From Acarospora socialis (taxonomy: Eukaryota > Ascomycota > Lecanoromycetes > Acarosporales > Acarosporaceae): a stretch of 64,000 nucleotides of DNA. How positions within the stretch are numbered: position 1 is the first letter of the stretch; the number at the start of each line of letters is the position of its first letter. A program made the translations under genes and the position numbers. The notes under the pieces are model-generated. The model saw only the letters and a list, made by a program, of their open reading frames with translations. It had not been told where the DNA came from and did not search any database. The stretch is from positions 868,001 through 932,000 of the forward strand of contig JAMYGW020000012.1 of assembly GCA_025617375.2 (NCBI GenBank). Direction: 5' to 3'. This document shows positions 34,393 through 45,377 of this stretch, one piece after another.

Positions 34393-36461
34393 TTACCTAC
34401 TCAACGAGTGCCATGCAACCTTCAACCTGCGCATCTTAGGTACGGTTGCCCTTCCAGCCTTGATGCGGTAGTCCTTTTCAGTCAAGACCCGGCCGATTTC
34501 GATATAGCTCTCAACGGCGACCCGCATTGGGCCTCTGGCTTCTGGTGGGAGTTCCTCAATAGCGCCCTTTGTTTCTCTATAGATGCGCATAGCTTCGTCC
34601 AGAAGCCGTGATCGGACCTTCTCGACCTTTGCACTTTCGGGATCTTCTAGCACGAGTCCTGGCGACAAGTTGTTCTCACTTAACCAACTTGTGGGTAGGT
34701 AAACACGTCCAATACGTGCATCTACTGCAATGTCGCGAGCGATGTTGACGTACTGTAATGCGATGCCCATGCGACCACCAGCTTGTGTAAGACGTTTACG
34801 TTTTGAAGACGAGTCTGAAGTCTTAGTATGGTGGTAGACAAGCTCAAGACAAAGCTCCGCCACTGTTCCAGCAACCCGAGCCGCATATGTCTCAAGATCG
34901 GCTTCAGTTTGAATGGGATGTCTTGATAGTTGAGGTGAAAACTCGAGGTCGGTTTCAAAGCCTCGCAGCAGACTATAAAGAGGAGCAGAAGGAAGATAGG
35001 AGATTGGTAGGAGTTGAAGGGCACTGTGCACGTGCGCTGGGAATGTTGCGGTAACGAAGTCGTTCAGAGAGAGGTGTCTGACCGTGTCGGTGGATTTGTA
35101 TGCAATGTCTAGGAAGGCCGAAAGCTTGTCAATCCAGTTCCTAGCTTCAGATACCGAAGAAGCATTATCAATTAGATCATCTGCTACGCGGCAGAACGAG
35201 TACCTAAGATAACTGGTAAACCAGTCTTGCTTTCTAAGAGCACAGATATACTCACAATAAGATAAGATCGATCCGTAGCCTGCCTTGGAATACGCCACTC
35301 GCAAGGTAGAAGCTGCGACTCTTCTTCTGCAACCGCACTAGTGCTTGAGAAAGGCCTGTGATACGCTTCACATCATATTGTGACGCTGGTAGTAAGAGAG
35401 CCTTCACAAGGAGCGTTGGAGCAGGCAGTGCCGGAATTGAAGGATATGTCGAGGGAAATGCTTCGAGTATGGCGACGGCATTATCGAAGGCAACCAGGCC
35501 AAAAACAATTAGGGTATTTGTCGCTAAGAAAAAGACGGCTTCTCTACGTTTCGGTCAGTACGCGCACAGTAGGATCGGTCGGTTATGGCTAGCTGCGACG
35601 CACTCTATTTCCAGACCGTCCCAGAGATGCAATCCGACTTTCGTTCCTGATTCGATGACCCAAGTTCCCCGCCTCAACGCCAACGTATCAACAATCCAAA
35701 GATACAGAGTGGAAAGTGCCACAGGTAGGAAAGTATTCGACAGCGGGAGACCGATTATTAATTGATATGCCAAGCTCCTAGTCTTGTCAGTAAAGGGCAT
35801 TTCAAGCACGTTAATGGCAAGATTTCTGCGTATCATACCATAACAACAAAAGAAAAGGTCCAGCCCAGACTATGATCAAGCCTATATACACCCCTTCCCC
35901 TCCACTGACGACCATGCGCGCACCCCAGATTATTATGCCAATGAGGACGATCTTCCCGACATTTTTCCATAGTCGCAGCTCTTCGCCTTCTTGATACCCT
36001 CTCTCTGTACGCAAGTAGATCGGATGCAGTGTCGGCTTGCTAACAAGGAGGTAAAGTAGAGTGGTAGTGTAGGTCTGTACTACAAAGAAAAAGAGCTCTT
36101 CGAACGGTATGCGAAACAACGTCGGACCAATAATTGCGTTCTCAGGGTAGGTCCATATCCGGGCGCGTATGAGGTAGGAGTCCCATGGTGTAGTGGAAAC
36201 CACTGCGATCTACTCAACGATCAGCGAGATTATCAGTCCATCCCAGAGCTTTGGGATATAGGAAATACGACGTACGGATACAAGAAACAGGGTCTTGTAG
36301 ACATCGAGACGTGTAAACAGGGGCCAGTAAAGGAGTGTGAGTGCTGCAGCTGGCGGTATCGTGTAGACAAGGTGCCTGCCCAGCTATGAGTGAGTATGGG
36401 CAAATTGAAGCAGAAGTCTGGAAGGGTGGTCTTCTTACACTAGGGCATAGTCATAGCCCAT
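34393..36461 (-). CDS. carRA: bifunctional lycopene cyclase / phytoene synthase
   Basis: Six exons (36461-36439, 36375-36276, 36209-35839, 35777-35604, 35543-35256, 35203-34393) sum to 589 codons, matching the known size (Fusarium CarRA, Neurospora al-2). The N-terminal half is the membrane-embedded lycopene cyclase domain: [16 protein letters not shown] and [15 protein letters not shown], then a repeat of the domain with [16 protein letters not shown]. The C-terminal half is phytoene synthase: [16 protein letters not shown], the first Asp motif VADDLIDNA, the second [18 protein letters not shown]. It joins two geranylgeranyl diphosphates into phytoene and later closes the end rings of lycopene to make beta-carotene. 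The start [16 protein letters not shown] matches the family. Confidence 0.95.
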
Positions 36462-37072
36462 TGCTTGAATGTCACCGACGTGGGACTGCCCAATTGCTCA
36501 TCGTAGCAGGTGCACTTCGAATCCAAGTCAAGAAGGACGATTTCGAAATAACTTTGGTTCAGTGATCAAGTTAATGACTGTCACTACACAGTCCTCGAAT
36601 TGAGGTTGTTTCGTTGCTCGTTTCTCGGAAGCGCTGGAGTAAACCTAATAGTGGCAATCGTTGCCGAATCCCGCTGCCAGCCGACATGCGAAAAGTGTAA
36701 TACTACGGAGTACCTACGGAGTACCTTTAGCTAGCTAGCTCAAGCTCCGATGGTGATGGCTTTTGAGTGATGTCATTCCGATTCGATCAATCTAGATACA
36801 GGAACCGTGTAAGTTAAACATCCATACGTGTGCTTCTGCGGAAGCTCTCCCTTTGGTGATGGTAAATTACCTACAATATATACAGTGCCGTGCACTAACC
36901 TAAATGGAACAACGACCTTTCCAACGGGATTCACATGCTTGCCGACCATGATTATGTCATCACTCCTTGACCTTATGCACCCGTAGTCATTGACCTCCAC
37001 CTCCAGCGACCACGAGCCATATTCAAATAAATGTCACTGACAACGGTTACCTCTACTTAATGTTTGTATCTC
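36462..37072. promoter_or_regulatory. divergent promoter of carRA and carX
   Basis: 610 bp between two divergent carotenoid genes, so a natural place for shared (light or stress) control. It contains a perfect tandem repeat TACGGAGTACC x2 at 36704-36725, followed by TAGCTAGCTAGCT. Each unit holds a CGG triplet, so zinc-cluster factor binding is possible. No defined light element was proven. Confidence 0.5.
36704..36725. repeat. 11-bp perfect tandem repeat in car promoter
   Basis: TACGGAGTACC occurs twice in direct contact. A related TACGGAGTA followed by GCTCAA lies near 29674, upstream of the opsin. Confidence 0.7.
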
Positions 37073-39178
37073 ATGGCGTCTATTGATGGGAGGAAGAGGA
37101 AAAGACGAAAAGTCACAGCCCATCCGTGAGTCTCCCCCACTCAAGGCTCCCCTCCTGCCCCAAAAAACGCTTGCACTTACAACGAAGCCGCAGATACCTT
37201 ACCGGTAATTTCGCGCCAATTCACCAGATCCTACCTCTCACACCTTGTTGCTACAGCGGGACCATTCCCGAGGAGCTTATCGGGGGTCAATATGTTCGAA
37301 ATGGAGGCAATCCGGTGACGAACGAGGACCTGGGTCGTGATGCGCATTGGTTTGATGGCGATGGTATGCTTAGTGGGGTTGCCTTCACGCGATCTAGCCA
37401 TGAAGAAGGCGGCGTGCGACCAGAATTCGTCAACCAGTACATTCTGACAGACCTCTATCTCTCGACCGTTTCAACAACAGCGCTGAGAACCCCAATCCTA
37501 CCAAGCATCGCCACGTTAGTAGATCCGATCAGCTCCTTGTACACGATCATACTCCGGATCATCAGAACCATACTGTTGGTTTTGTTGTCGCATCTTCCAG
37601 GCTCCCGGCAAGCTATCAGGAAGATCAGTGTTGCGAATACCAGCATCCTCTACCATGATGGGCGGGCTCTGGCGACATGCGAGAGTGGACCGCCTATAAG
37701 AGTATTATTGCCAGGGCTAGAGACTGTGGGCTGGTTCAACGGTAAGAAGGCAGAGGGAGAGATGGTGGGAGAGGGTGGGGTTGGCTTCGGTGGCCAAGGC
37801 GCGCTAAGCTTCATGAAAGAGTGGACCACCGCACATGTGAGTCTTATACGAAGATTCCATTGTTGTGTTCAATCATTAACAACAATAGCCTCGCGTCGAC
37901 CCAGTTAGTTCCGAGTTAATCTTGTTCCATTCCACCTTCGCACCTCCTTATATCCATTACTCCATCATTCCGTCCACCTGGAACCGTACCCCAGCTACAC
38001 CGCTAGAGCTTCCCATGCGCCTCCTCAACGTCACTGTCCCTGGGGTATCGTCTGCAAAGATGATGCACGACTTTGGCGTTTCAAAACGAAATACAGTCAT
38101 CCTCGACCTTCCCCTATCGCTCGACCCACTTAACCTAGTCAAGAACGAACCAGTGGTATCTTATGACCCGTCCGGTCGGTCGCGTTTTGGCATCTTTCCC
38201 AGATACAATCCTGAAGAAGTTCGATGGTTCGAAACGAGTCCTTGCTGCATATTCCACACCGCCAATACTTGGGACAACACCACAATCAACCCCAGCACAG
38301 GCGATGAAGTGGTGCTTTCGGTGAGCATGCTGGCCTGCCGTCTCACATCGGCTTCATTAGTTTACAGTGCTGGGGACATTGCTGCTCCTACCCCGCGGCG
38401 CAGTACGGTTGAGATGGAAGAAGAACAGTGCCGCCTCTACTATTACCAGTTCTGGTTGTCCCCGCCCCCGGCAACAAAAAGTCAGAACATTGTCACGAAT
38501 CAGTGGGCTCTCAGTGCCATTCCCTTCGAATTCCCTTCGCTTCGCAATGATGCTTCAATGTCAGCGGCAAAGTTCGTCTACGGCTGCTCCGTTAGTGGGT
38601 CAACGTTCGGCGCAGCACTTGGGAGAGCAGTGAAGATCGACTCGTTGGTCAAGATGGACGTTGAGACGCTCATCGAGCGTGGGAAGCGAGATCCTCCAGC
38701 CCCTGTTATTGGCTGCGTCGACCGCCGCAACGTATCTGATGTTGTGGCTTCGACAGATCCGGAAGATCCGATCAAAGTATTCAAGCTGCCCCCAGGGTGG
38801 TATGCGCAAGAATCGCGATTCGTTGCGCGTGCGAACGGTGAATCAGAAGATGATGGGTGGATCCTCTCTTATGTCTTTGACGAGTCGCAGCTTGACTCTA
38901 ATGGAGACTGCCCACCGGATACTAAGAGTGAGCTGTGGATCATCAACGCCAGAAACATGAAAGAGGTCATCGGGAAAGTCTACCTCCCGCAGCGCGTACC
39001 GTACGGTCTTCATGGTAGCTGGTTCTCGGAGAAGGAGGTCGTCGGCCAGAGGCCGATCAACACAATTAGAGCGTTACCGACCGTGCGGTCACACAAGCCC
39101 TTGAACATCAGATCGGAGTCAGCGATGTGGGATGTCTGGATGGCCCTTAGATCGTACATCGAGGCGTTACTCGGATAA
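37073..39178 (+). CDS. carX: carotenoid-cleaving dioxygenase (retinal-forming)
   Basis: Three exons (37073-37125, 37194-37836, 37889-39178) give 661 residues. Family: carotenoid oxygenases with a seven-bladed propeller and an iron held by four histidines. All four are visible in context: DAHWFDGDGML, KMMHDFGVSK, CIFHTANTWD and YGLHGSWFSE. Fusarium CarX cuts beta-carotene symmetrically into two retinals; this gene's place beside the opsin and the beta-carotene genes supports the same role. The first intron was found because the family start (HPYLTGNFAPI) is restored only by joining ATG 37073 to the exon at 37194. It is divergent from carRA across a 610 bp promoter. Confidence 0.95.
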
Positions 39179-40273
39179 AGATGTTTTCTAGCGGCACGAA
39201 GCACGGCATATCTTGGGCGTTCGATATCCCAATGTATGAAGATTGTATAGTCACGATTTGAGCTGCGCTCAACAGGCCGCTAGCAGGCTTGTAGTAGCGT
39301 TAGGACGCCTAATGTATAATCAGCAATAATGTTGTTGGAGTGCTCAATGCGAGGTTCTACTTCACTCAGATGTGTCTTGCATGTGTGTGCATCGTCCCAT
39401 GAGCTTAGCCGGTCCTGAATGAAGACTCATGAACCCCAAAATTGTACGCCCTGGAGGTGTGCAAGGAATCGTAGTCCCGTAGACACGTACTTCTGTTATC
39501 ATTCGTGTGACGGCGGCCTGCGACTAAGCACTCTGCAAATCGTACGCATACACAAACGGCTCAGATAGACAAACCCCCGGAAAGATGACCTTCACATTAC
39601 CTACATCCATTAATCAGCTCATCTTTATCCGTCTTACACAGCTCACTGTCTGAGAACGTCAAAGTCTCTTGAACGGTCTCAGAGTTACTGTACTAGGTAT
39701 GGATCACCACTACTTGTGTCATAAAGAACCAACTGGACTAAAGCAAAGCTGATGGTACAAACTCACTCCACAGCTCAGGCAGCACAGGCCTTGCATACTA
39801 TACGACAGGTCTTTACCCTAAATCTCTAGGTAGGTATGAGAAGGAAATCTGTCAATGGCACCAAGATATGATTTCGATGTTTCAAGTTGGCCATGACGCA
39901 GTTCTTGGGCGTCGAAAAGGTTACAGAGGATGTCAGTTGGTTACTCAAACACTCTCTTGGACGAGAGTTACTTCTATCTTGTGCCATACTGTGGCGTCCT
40001 CGTCAACTACCTTACAAGTACCTTAATGTGGCATGGTGAGCGGAGTTGGTCCAAGCTTCGAACATCGAGTCCCGAGCGCTTGGCGCGTGTCATCTGGACC
40101 CTGGATTAGAGTTCACGTGCGAGCCCCATCCTTGATTGCTCATGATTTACGAGACCGGCTCTCTGCTCTTCTCTTCCGGTATCACATTTGCAATTCGCAT
40201 ATCGTCGTGCCAGTAGCCCTGTTTGTTTATGTGCTCGTAGCAGTCTTCATTAACTCCAGCTCTTACCTGCACC
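39179..40273. other. intergenic, no gene seen
   Basis: About 1.1 kb between carX and the potassium channel, both on the plus strand; it would hold the channel promoter. Nothing coding recognised. Confidence 0.5.
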
Positions 40274-42527
40274 ATGAACGACCCCGGCCTTGACGAGCCG
40301 ATCAACAACAATGCAAAGACTGTCGAGCAGTCTGCTGTTGAAGAGGAAGAGGAAGAAGACGAATATGAACGGTCGTTTTTGGCTCCTAGGTAAAGCAACT
40401 CTTGCCATGTCTACCGGTAACCCGCCGGCGGTTGACCGATCGTGTTAGCCGGTGGTGGTTCGCTTCCACGGGTTTCCCACTTGTCGCTGTAGGTTGCGCA
40501 CGACCTCAATGGGACATCCGAACTCTCTGACTGCGCTATAGGGTACCTTTGGCCCTATGGCAAGCGCGTTCAGTATATGCGCCCTTGTCGAGAGTTGGAG
40601 AGTGTCAATCCCAGACGGTGGGACGGAGGCGCATGGAGTCGACATACCCGATCCCAAGTGGTAAGGCCTCCCTCGTAGACGCGGTGCTGATGAGGGCCTT
40701 GAACAATTAACTACGGATAGGCTGCTCGCTGTGAACGGAATCTCTCTTGTGCTGGCGCTTGGTGCCAACCTTGCCCTGCTCCTGAATATGGCCCGGAAGA
40801 TCTCATTTTCCATTGCTTTGCCTATCACTATCATCGGCTGGTACGTAGCCTCAGTGCTTTTGATAGCCCTAGTGGCCGTTGCTTCTTCTCAACTTCGACT
40901 TCCATCTCCTCCAGATCACGCTCTCACGCAAGCCTTTTACTACGCTATCATAGCCGCTGCTTTGTATTTTATAATCTCGTCGCTCATGGTTGTGACGGTG
41001 TACGGAGCTCTCAAAGGGCACTATAGCCGTGATTTCAAGCTCACCACGAGCCAGCGGTCTCTGATGCTCCAAACCATTGCCTTTATGGTGTATCTCCTCG
41101 GCGGTGCTGCGGTTTGGGCAAAGATCGAAGCCTGGAAATTTCTGGATGCTTTGTTTTGGGCAAATTTTACTCTCCTCACGATTGGGATAGGTGACTACGC
41201 ACCTATGACACATCTTGGGCGCGCGTTGCTCTTTCCGTACGCCATCGGCGGGATTATTGTATTGGGTCTGGTGGTAGGATCCATTCGGTCCTTGGCACTG
41301 GACCGGGGGAAAAGAAAAATCGCCGCACGGATGATTGAGAAACAACGTCAGAGACTCTTGAAAAAGATGGACGCTGACACAGGCAGAGTCACACTTACGC
41401 CACTGTCTAACGGCAATGACACGACGAGTGATGGCAAGACCGAGCGTGAGAGACGAGAAGAAGAATTCAACCTAATGCGCAGGATCCAAGATAAAGCGGA
41501 GCAGAGGCGAAGATGGACAGCCTTGTCAGTCTCGGCAACCGCATGGCTGGTCTTGTGGCTCGTTGGTGCGGTGGTTTTCTGGAAAGCCGAGAGAAATCAA
41601 GACTGGACCTATTTTCAGTCTGTCTACTTTGCATATATCTCTCTTTTGACAATAGGATATGGTGACCTTCGGCTGTTCAGCAATTCCGGCAAACCGTTCT
41701 TTGTCTTCTGGTCGCTTCTCGCCGTTCCCACCCTCACCATCCTTATTAGTAACATGGGTGACACCATAATCAAGGCCATCGGAGACTTCACCCTCTGGGT
41801 TGGAGAACTCACGGTGCTCCCTGGCGAAGGCGGATTCAAGGCAAAACTAAAGCATGCCGCAAGGAAAGCTACGAATGGAAGGATGTTCAATGATGGATCC
41901 TTTTTGGAAAAGATTCCTGGAGTTTTGAGCGAGAGAAGTGAGGGGAACTCCAAAAAGCACAACACTGGCGGAGCAGAAGTTGACGAAAAAGCCAAGGAGT
42001 ACGAAAAGGAACAACTGGATGAAGCCGAGGACGCTAGGGAGAAGGGTGATAAGATCGGAGAAGACATACATTACTATCACTACCTGTTAGTCAAGGAACT
42101 CAGGAACGTCATGAAAGACCTGGACGCTTCGCCACCGCGGAAGTACACCTATAAGGAGTGGGCATGGTTTCTTAAGCTCCTCGGCGAGGACGAAGGCGAG
42201 AGTAACCTCCACCGGGCGCCTCCAATCGAGGTCAATCGAAGTAAACAGGACGGCCCGGAGATTGGAAAAGGCAATACTCAGGATTTGGATGGTAATACTC
42301 GACAGTGGAGTTGGCTAGGTAACCGAAGTCCGTTGATGGGCCACAAAGAGGAAGCCGAATGGGTGCTGGAGAGGCTCGCTGTGAGGCTTGAGAAGGAAAT
42401 GAAGCCAAAACACAACAACAATCAGCAAGAGTTGAAGGAGGACGTCCCAGTCTCCCGTAACAGTAGTAAGAGTAAGGATGACCGTGAAAAAGGCGATCCA
42501 AGCAGTGGGAACCACAAGCCGAAGTAA
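40274..42527 (+). CDS. TOK-type two-pore outward potassium channel
   Basis: Four exons (40274-40389, 40449-40488, 40542-40660, 40721-42527) encode 693 residues. The two selectivity filters are clear: TIGIGD near residue 245 and TIGYGD near residue 402. Each lies between membrane helices; further helices upstream (GTFGPMASAFSICALVE, ISLVLALGANLALLL, PITIIGWYVASVLLIAL) complete the eight-helix plan unique to fungal TOK channels. A basic linker (DRGKRKIAARMIEKQRQRLLKK) joins the two pores. The long charged C-terminus (about 270 residues) would be cytosolic. TOK channels release K+ across the plasma membrane on depolarisation and help set membrane potential. N-terminal exons were found by matching WWFASTGFPLVAGTFGP and DIPDPKWLLAVN. 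Confidence 0.92.
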
Positions 42528-43478
42528 ACATGTCGCACATAGATACGGCAATTGTTCTTCGCTGGCCGCGCGTGGATTGTTTGTCAAGCGGTTTCACATT
42601 CCAGCAATGATCGTGTCATTCGTGTCACCCAACTGTTTGCTGGCCTACTTTCCTATGTTGGCACGGCGTGTATATGTACTCTCTTCGATCCTAATAACCC
42701 TTCGTCTTCTGGTTTCTTTTCACTATCTCGTACGTATATATTCCCCCTCTTGCATAGCAGAGCATTCGTATTTCCGAGTCCATGTAAAGTCACCATTTCA
42801 GTTTCAGCCATAAGCATTGCCAATGCCTTCGTCAGAGTCTCCAGTCTCCCTCCGCATAATATGCCGTAGAGGATCCAGCAAGTTGGGCTGCCATTGGCCT
42901 CTGTTCTCCTTAAGATCTTGAAGGTGGGCCGGACCGCAAAAGGTGAGAGGCATCGAGGCTATATCTGACAAATCTAACACCCGACGGCAGCTCTTCCGGC
43001 TTCACCTCGCTGTTAAAGCTGGATGGCCGCTCTACAAGCCGAGATCGGTTTGGACATATATTTACGACAAGTCATTTATTCTCAGCCTCTATTTTAGGGT
43101 TCCCCTCACAAGGCGAAATGTGTCCTAGCTGCGCCGATGCATCTTGTTGTACGAAGATCCTCACCAATATGATATACTTCAACAAGGAATTGAATACGAT
43201 TCCGCTGGCAGACTTAGTGTGGAGGGGCAAACAAACGATCACTATGCAGGCAATGGATGGGTCCAGTTCTCTACGACTCGCGCATCATTCACTGTGAAGG
43301 ATCTCTGCAACTTCACCAACATTCGGTTATTCCATACTCACTGTGTTAATGTTTACTTCACTCAATATACTGCAACATATAACGCGGCAGCTGTTCATGT
43401 CTTATTTGCCTCCTCATTGCTTCCCCCACCGACCAACCAATATTTTCTTCCGTGTAAATCAATCGTACGCACAAGAAC
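42528..43478. other. intergenic, no gene seen
   Basis: About 950 bp. Several short frames only; none resembles a family. Confidence 0.5.
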
Positions 43479-44666
43479 ATGGCGCTTCTCTCGCGTCGAG
43501 CATCCGGCGGCATGCCACCAGCCATAGTCTACGGCGTAGTAGGTGTGGTCGCTGCTCTCCTCGTGATAATCCTGGGAGCATGTCTCATCAACCGACAACG
43601 CAACATCAGAAGACGAGCTCGTCAACGCATAAACAATGCGAGGCAGTGGGAGCTCACCAACCTACGTCCACCACAACGAAACACCCCTGACAACACCTCT
43701 ATACGCTCTCGACAATCTCGCCAACAACTATCGGCGCCACGCAGCAATCCCTCTTTATATAGAGACCGACCTCTTCCCCCCGTCCCCATCCGCACCCGCT
43801 CTCGCCCTCCAAACCGAACCTCAACCTCCACTCCACCCGTTCACGCACCCTCTACCCGCATTCCCACCGCCGTCGAAGCCATTCTCGACCAAGGCACAAC
43901 AAGCGAGGGTTCCGCCCTCGACATCGAGCCTACCGCCCCCGTTGTGAACGAAGCCTACGCCCGCGTACGAATGGAGCAAGACGCTCGTTTCGCCCAACTA
44001 GGCTACTCCGAAAGCGAGGCGATGCTAGCTAGCGACATGGGTCTCCCTTCCGACGAAGGGGCCGCAGTCGAGAGGGGTAGACAGAGGGAAGCGGAGATCA
44101 CGCGCGAGAGAGTCGTGCAGAAGGCGGTGCAGAAAGTCGCGCCATCCAAGGCACGGGCGAAGTCGGCCGCGGCGACGCCGGAGAGGTGGGTTGGCGGCGG
44201 CGTCGACGATACCAGGGAGGAGAGCGAGGGGCCTAGCACGCTGCGACGGGCTCGGTCGCGCGGAGAGCCGGCTCAGGCTGCTGGGGGAGGGAAGGCACGT
44301 CTATCGCCACCACGGCGCGGGTTCATGAAGAGTCCTGAGCCACGCGCAGAGAGCACGGCAAGGTCGAAGTCCCGCGCCCGCCTGGATGAACCCTTCCAAG
44401 ACACGAATCCCTACGTCCCTTCACGCCACCACGACGTGCCTGTCTGGGAAGTAGAGCCCCCAACGCCCACTCAAGCATCCGCCTCCAAAACCACGCTGAA
44501 GCCATTGACGTACGACGACATTCCTATCGAAGAAAGCGTCGATTCCTCGCGCTTCTCGCAGCTCGACCTGGGGACCTCGACGGAGGACGGCACGTACGTG
44601 TCGACGGACATCTCGGATGATCCGTGGCGGGAGGAGGTCAGGGCCAATCAGAAGCGGTGGCGGTGA
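43479..44666 (+). CDS. single-pass membrane protein with disordered tail
   Basis: One exon, 395 residues. Residues about 15-37 (AIVYGVVGVVAALLVIILGACLI) form one membrane helix, directly followed by a very basic stretch (NRQRNIRRRARQRINNARQ), which predicts a cytosolic C-terminus and a type III topology. The rest is low complexity: Arg/Ser/Pro/Thr-rich segments, a helix (EAYARVRMEQDARFAQLGY), and an acidic end (YDDIPIEESVDSS, STDISDDPWREE). I do not recognise the family; proteins of this plan are common and poorly conserved in moulds. Codon bias and absence of stops support a real gene. Confidence 0.65.
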   Translation: MALLSRRASGGMPPAIVYGVVGVVAALLVIILGACLINRQRNIRRRARQRINNARQWELTNLRPPQRNTPDNTSIRSRQSRQQLSAPRSNPSLYRDRPLPPVPIRTRSRPPNRTSTSTPPVHAPSTRIPTAVEAILDQGTTSEGSALDIEPTAPVVNEAYARVRMEQDARFAQLGYSESEAMLASDMGLPSDEGAAVERGRQREAEITRERVVQKAVQKVAPSKARAKSAAATPERWVGGGVDDTREESEGPSTLRRARSRGEPAQAAGGGKARLSPPRRGFMKSPEPRAESTARSKSRARLDEPFQDTNPYVPSRHHDVPVWEVEPPTPTQASASKTTLKPLTYDDIPIEESVDSSRFSQLDLGTSTEDGTYVSTDISDDPWREEVRANQKRWR

Positions 44667-45377
44667 GGGGGTGGATTGAGGTGTCCTTGTGGCGAGGGGA
44701 AAGGTTCAAAGAAGGGTTGTCTTGAAGTTGTGGCGGCGGGGACTCGGCGATGGGGAGTTTACGCGTGCTCGACGCACGGAACGTGCAGGGTTGCAGGACA
44801 CGGTGGGGGCTTGGCAGGCATTCTGGGGGTTATATACCGATCCGCTTCTCTGTCTATGGCATATACTGCTGGGATGCGTTTCATATGACGAGGAAGAGAG
44901 GTGATAACGACGAGGAAGAAAGGCGGTAACGAGCAGGACGACGGTGGGAAAGCAATCGTGGCTTGTGCTGAAGTCGGGGTTGTACATCTCTAGTCTAAGG
45001 GCTCAGCACCGACGATGGTTTAGATCTGGCAAACGGACTAGCGAATTGGTCTGGGAGAAGATGGTATAATTATATTGTATCTCTTGCGATAGCACTCTAT
45101 TGTAGAAATACATCGATACCTACATCCGGAAGCCTCTGTACATCCGCTATCTAGGTCTCAACCGGATAGGCAAAACGCCACGCCATGCTTCTGTCGATAA
45201 GGGAAAGCCACAAATGCACAGACAAGTTCGTCCTAGCATAAGGGGAAGAACACAACCCCAACCCTACTGACAAGACGTACCGTATGCATCAACCCAGGCG
45301 CATCGTCTTCCCGAGACAGACGACATGTTTGGTCCAACCATCCACCACGACAAACAAACCAGAAGCGAGAACGAAGC
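44667..45377. other. convergent intergenic, no gene seen
   Basis: 3' flanks of the membrane protein (+) and the MFS transporter (-). Nothing recognised. Confidence 0.5.

Noticed and set aside
36770-36800. TCGATCAATCTAGAT as a white-collar light element
   Set aside because: Only one GATC core with no second well-spaced copy; too weak to annotate as a light-responsive site.
40445-40834. 129-codon minus-strand frame at the channel N-terminus
   Set aside because: Antisense to the TOK exons, whose splice joins restore family motifs.
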